From Clostridia bacterium (GTDB taxonomy: Bacteria; Bacillota; DAOUPZ01), in assembly GCA_030625885.1 (NCBI GenBank), contig DAOUPZ010000001.1, forward strand, positions 62,001-126,000: a DNA stretch of 64,000 nucleotides. The letters are read 5' to 3'. The position numbers and the translations under genes were made by a program. A model generated the notes under the pieces. It was not told the origin of the DNA and ran no database searches. It saw only the letters and a list, made by a program, of their open reading frames with translations. Shown here piece by piece: positions 61,944 through 64,000 of this stretch (position 1 is its first letter; each line of letters opens with the position of its first letter).

Positions 61944-61973
61944 CATTATATGAATTAGAATAAAACGCGTTAC
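61944..61973 (-). promoter_or_regulatory. Sigma-K-like promoter of the Cys-rich gene
   Basis: On the minus strand GTAAC-16 bp-CATATAATG fits sigma-K (AC at -35, CATAnnnT at -10). It lies 36 nt before the start codon. The same arrangement occurs upstream of the next gene and of the collagen-like gene. Confidence 0.65.
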
Positions 61974-62004
61974 AAAAAATTACATATATCCCATTTAATG
62001 ATCA

Positions 62005-62745
62005 TTACTTTGCATATAAAATAATATTGTCTATAAAGTAAGTAGATGAATGCGTACAAAATTTATACCCTGTATCAATTTGTAGTTTGGTTTGGGTAGT
62101 GGAGCCAGAGTTAAAGAGAATTCGATAGAACGTGTAATGGGGTTGGCAGTGAAGTTTGAAGTGTAAATTGCAAATATATACGTATAGGGTAGGGGCGAGT
62201 GTTTGCGGTGTTGTTCTGGCATTAATTTCTATGAAATAATAGGTATCAGGTGCTAAAGTAACTTCCTGATTTATTCCTCCTAAAGCGCTGTAAGCGTGCT
62301 TGGGTAGAAATAATTTTAAAGCTTTTTCTCCAATTAAAACACATTCTGGTGTATCAATGATCTCTACTTCACCTTTATTTTTTTCAATTTTACTCCAGTT
62401 AGACAAGTCTTCATTAAAGAGGTTATTATGAATTAAGTTACCCGGTGAAAGTATTTTTTTCTCATTGGGTATATAGGGCTTAATTTCAGTAGGCGCATTT
62501 TGTTGTGGTAACTGTGGTTGCTTCGTTACTTCTGAGGATTTTGATAGTTGTGATTGTGGTACTTTTGGAGGGTCTGGTATTTGTTGTGATTCTTGATTTT
62601 TTGGCAATTTTGGAGAGGTTTTAGTTTTTGATTGCTTAAGTTGTTCAAATTCCTCGGGTGTTAAATAATCATTCCAATTTCTAGGATCTAATTGTTTGTG
62701 AACCATATGAAAAGATATCGTTTTATAACCTGCATTGTTGTTCAT
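62005..62745 (-). CDS. Spore-surface-like protein with carbohydrate-binding-type C-terminal domain
   Basis: In this 246-residue protein the N-terminal part (1-50) contains KQLDPRNWNDYLTPEEFEQL. A Pro/Gln/Lys/Ser-rich linker follows (about 50-105). A jelly-roll-like domain (about 107-246, NLIHNNLFNEDLSNW, ALKLFLPKHAYSALGGINQE) resembles NTTRR/CBM-like domains found on exosporium proteins. There is no signal peptide. The sigma-K-like promoter and position in a spore-surface gene group support a coat or exosporium role. AAAGGAGGG precedes the ATG. Confidence 0.66.
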   Translation of the reverse strand: MNNNAGYKTISFHMVHKQLDPRNWNDYLTPEEFEQLKQSKTKTSPKLPKNQESQQIPDPPKVPQSQLSKSSEVTKQPQLPQQNAPTEIKPYIPNEKKILSPGNLIHNNLFNEDLSNWSKIEKNKGEVEIIDTPECVLIGEKALKLFLPKHAYSALGGINQEVTLAPDTYYFIEINARTTPQTLAPTLYVYICNLHFKLHCQPHYTFYRILFNSGSTTQTKLQIDTGYKFCTHSSTYFIDNIILYAK

Positions 62746-62779
62746 AATTAACCCTCCTTTCGCTATTTTACTTTTAATT

Positions 62780-62809
62780 CATTTTATGTATTTTTTTTTA
62801 TTTAGTTAC
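62780..62809 (-). promoter_or_regulatory. Sigma-K-like promoter
   Basis: On the minus strand GTAAC-16 bp-CATAAAATG, 34 nt before the start codon of the 246-residue spore-surface-like protein. Confidence 0.62.
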
Positions 62810-63033
62810 AAGTTTTTGTTTAAATGAAAGTATTTTGTTATAATGTTTTAATTTTACACGAGTTCAAAAATCCTTGAATTTTCATTATGAGAAAATTGGA
62901 TAATGGAATAGAAAACAAAGCAAAGATGTAGTAAAATGATTAAGAGAAAGCAATAGAGTAAAGTATAATGAAAAGAGCATAAAAAAGTTGTTTAATTATA
63001 AAATATAAAAGTGTAAAAGAAGGGGGAAAATAT

Positions 63034-63600
63034 ATGGAGAAAGTTGTTTTATTGTCGGGAAGTCCTAAAATGGATGGTAACACCATGCAGGTATTAGGAG
63101 AATGCAAGAACGTAATAGAAAAACAAGGGTTGGAAGCTAATGTGATTTCATTATCAGGTAAGACAATTGAGGGTTGTAAAGCGTGTGGTGCTTGTAAAAA
63201 AACGGGTAAATGCAGCTTAAACGATGGTTTAAATGAGATTATTGACGCGGTAAGAGAGGCTAAAGGATTTATTGTCGGGGCGCCTGTGTATTTTGGCACG
63301 GCGAGGGGAGACTTAATGAATGCCATTCAACGTATTGGGATGGTTTCTTATGGTACGGATCGTTTTTTGTCATGGAAAGTTGGAGGCCCCATTGTAGTGG
63401 GAAGAAGAGGCGGTCACACATCTTCTTACCAGGAAATGTTAATGTTTTATTTTATTAATGATATGATTGTCCCGGGATCTAATTATTGGAATATTGTTTT
63501 TGGTAAAAAGCCCGGTGAAGCCATGAAGGATGAAGAAGGTTTAGAAACCGTCAAACGTTTTTCAGAGAATGTAGCTAATTTGATAAAGAAGATTTATTAA
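63034..63600 (+). CDS. Iron-sulfur flavoprotein (NADPH-dependent FMN reductase family)
   Basis: The 188-residue flavodoxin-fold protein has the FMN phosphate loop LLSGSPKMDGNTMQVL and then a cysteine cluster GCKACGACKKTGKCSLND (CxxCxxCxxxxxC). This fits the iron-sulfur flavoproteins of anaerobes, which bind FMN and a 4Fe-4S cluster and reduce oxygen or peroxide, or pass electrons. IVGAPVYFGTARGDLMNAIQ is the second FMN loop. AGAAGGGGG precedes the ATG. It is monocistronic with a terminator. Confidence 0.9.
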   Translation: MEKVVLLSGSPKMDGNTMQVLGECKNVIEKQGLEANVISLSGKTIEGCKACGACKKTGKCSLNDGLNEIIDAVREAKGFIVGAPVYFGTARGDLMNAIQRIGMVSYGTDRFLSWKVGGPIVVGRRGGHTSSYQEMLMFYFINDMIVPGSNYWNIVFGKKPGEAMKDEEGLETVKRFSENVANLIKKIY

Positions 63601-63603
63601 AGA

Positions 63604-63631
63604 AAAGGGCCGAATTAATTTTCGGCCTTTC
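63604..63631 (+). terminator. Intrinsic terminator
   Basis: AAAGGGCCGAA pairs with TTCGGCCTTT. A second A/T-flanked hairpin (AAAAACCC/GGGGTTTTT) follows at 63686. Confidence 0.82.
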
Positions 63632-63685
63632 TTAATGAGTTCGAAAGCATAGCTTTTTATTTCTTTAGCTTTTAGCCTTAAGCTT

Positions 63686-63706
63686 AAAAACCCTAAAGGG
63701 GTTTTT
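63686..63706. terminator. Short bidirectional hairpin
   Basis: AAAAACCC-TAAA-GGGGTTTTT. It is a probable second terminator before the collagen-like gene. Confidence 0.6.
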
Positions 63707-63738
63707 CTTATTTTACCCATAGTTTATATGAGAATGAA

Positions 63739-63769
63739 GTAACCAATATATCAATAAATGCATATTATG
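63739..63769 (+). promoter_or_regulatory. Sigma-K-like promoter of the collagen-like gene
   Basis: GTAAC-17 bp-CATATTATG, matching the promoters at 61944 and 62780. The leader to the ATG is about 75 nt. Confidence 0.6.
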
Positions 63770-63851
63770 TTAATATATGGATTAATATCTAAAATTTTGT
63801 TTTACTAATGGTAAACCGTGATAAAAATTAAATTAAAAGGATGTGAGGGCT

Positions 63852-64000
63852 ATGAGTAACGGTGGGTGTTGTAGTAGAGGAACACCAGGACCGCGTGGAC
63901 CACAAGGGCCACCAGGACCCCAGGGGCCGCCGGGATCACAAGGACCGCCTGGGCCGCCGGGAACGTCTGGATTACGAGGCGCTGTTTGTTGTTGCTCTGG
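63852..64000 (+). CDS. Collagen-like spore-surface protein (5' end only)
   Basis: The gene is cut by the right edge. The visible 49 residues start [20 protein letters not shown], then continue Gly-Pro-Pro-type triplets to [17 protein letters not shown] repeats with Pro in X or Y form a collagen triple helix, as in BclA-like exosporium filaments of spore formers. The flanking Cys clusters (GGCC, VCCCSG) resemble the Cys-rich coat protein nearby. The collagen part is short, about 10 triplets. GATGTGAGGGC precedes the ATG, and a sigma-K-like promoter lies upstream. By eye it is richer in G+C, as expected for Gly/Pro codons. Confidence 0.88.
   Translation, partial: MSNGGCCSRGTPGPRGPQGPPGPQGPPGSQGPPGPPGTSGLRGAVCCCS

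Noticed and set aside
1-64000. rRNA or tRNA genes, prophage, intact insertion sequence
   Set aside because: No tRNA-like cloverleaf ends, rRNA sequence, integrase, phage structural gene or transposase ORF was recognised anywhere in the window; only small non-coding repeats occur.

Overview
The window is AT-rich, gene-dense DNA from a low-GC, endospore-forming member of the Clostridia (Bacillota). The reasons are strong AGGAGG ribosome binding sites, a glyS T-box leader, a Gram-positive type SOS box, a CwlJ/GerQ-like germination pair, a collagen-like spore-surface protein, and sigma-K-like promoters. I cannot name the species. I see no rRNA or tRNA genes, no CRISPR array, no intact transposase and no prophage. 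Most genes are chromosomal housekeeping, transport or signalling genes.

Layout. 1-3835: end of an HgcB-like ferredoxin gene, a membrane/TrkA-C protein, and a secreted papain-like protease with TPRs. 3898-9993: a glycan or lipid-sugar group (GT-C-like membrane protein, GtrB-type glycosyltransferase, methyltransferase, a second large membrane protein, GalU). 10190-15656: patatin, a MerR regulator, DMT-family transporters and a two-gene threonine/serine exporter. 15700-26310: an accessory-looking stretch with dispersed repeats, a Phd/RelE toxin-antitoxin pair, a decayed nucleotidyltransferase, a DUF2339-DUF3999-like pair among small membrane proteins, and a duplicated, partly decayed lipoprotein. 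26471-30111: a LysE exporter, then pabA-pabB-pabC (p-aminobenzoate for folate). 30406-41232: a nuclease-helicase fusion, a chemoreceptor, a ClpE-like unfoldase, a 2-hydroxyacid dehydrogenase, a diguanylate cyclase and a second LysE-type exporter. 41334-50097: dUTPase, PocR/PAS histidine kinase, cold-shock protein, T-box-glyS, DegV, a LexA-type SOS-controlled dinB and a HAD phosphatase. 50331-57313: nitrilase-family amidase, a RemA/DUF370-like protein, patatin, an NSS transporter with an unlisted 37-residue MetS-like subunit, ferritin, a heptanucleotide repeat and an RlmI-like methyltransferase. 57365-64000: spore germination and coat genes around two flavoproteins and an Fe-S flavoprotein, ending in a truncated collagen-like gene.

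Main points of interest. Two families of small palindromic (MITE-like) elements are scattered between genes. Three spore-surface genes share GTAAC-N16/17-CATAWWATG promoters. A short membrane-anchor module is reused in front of unrelated domains next to the DUF2339 gene. A PD-(D/E)XK-like nuclease is fused to an Fe-S DinG/XPD-type helicase. A RemA-like domain carries a helical extension. dinB has a textbook promoter with a LexA box. All functional calls rest on motif recognition by eye. No database search was run.
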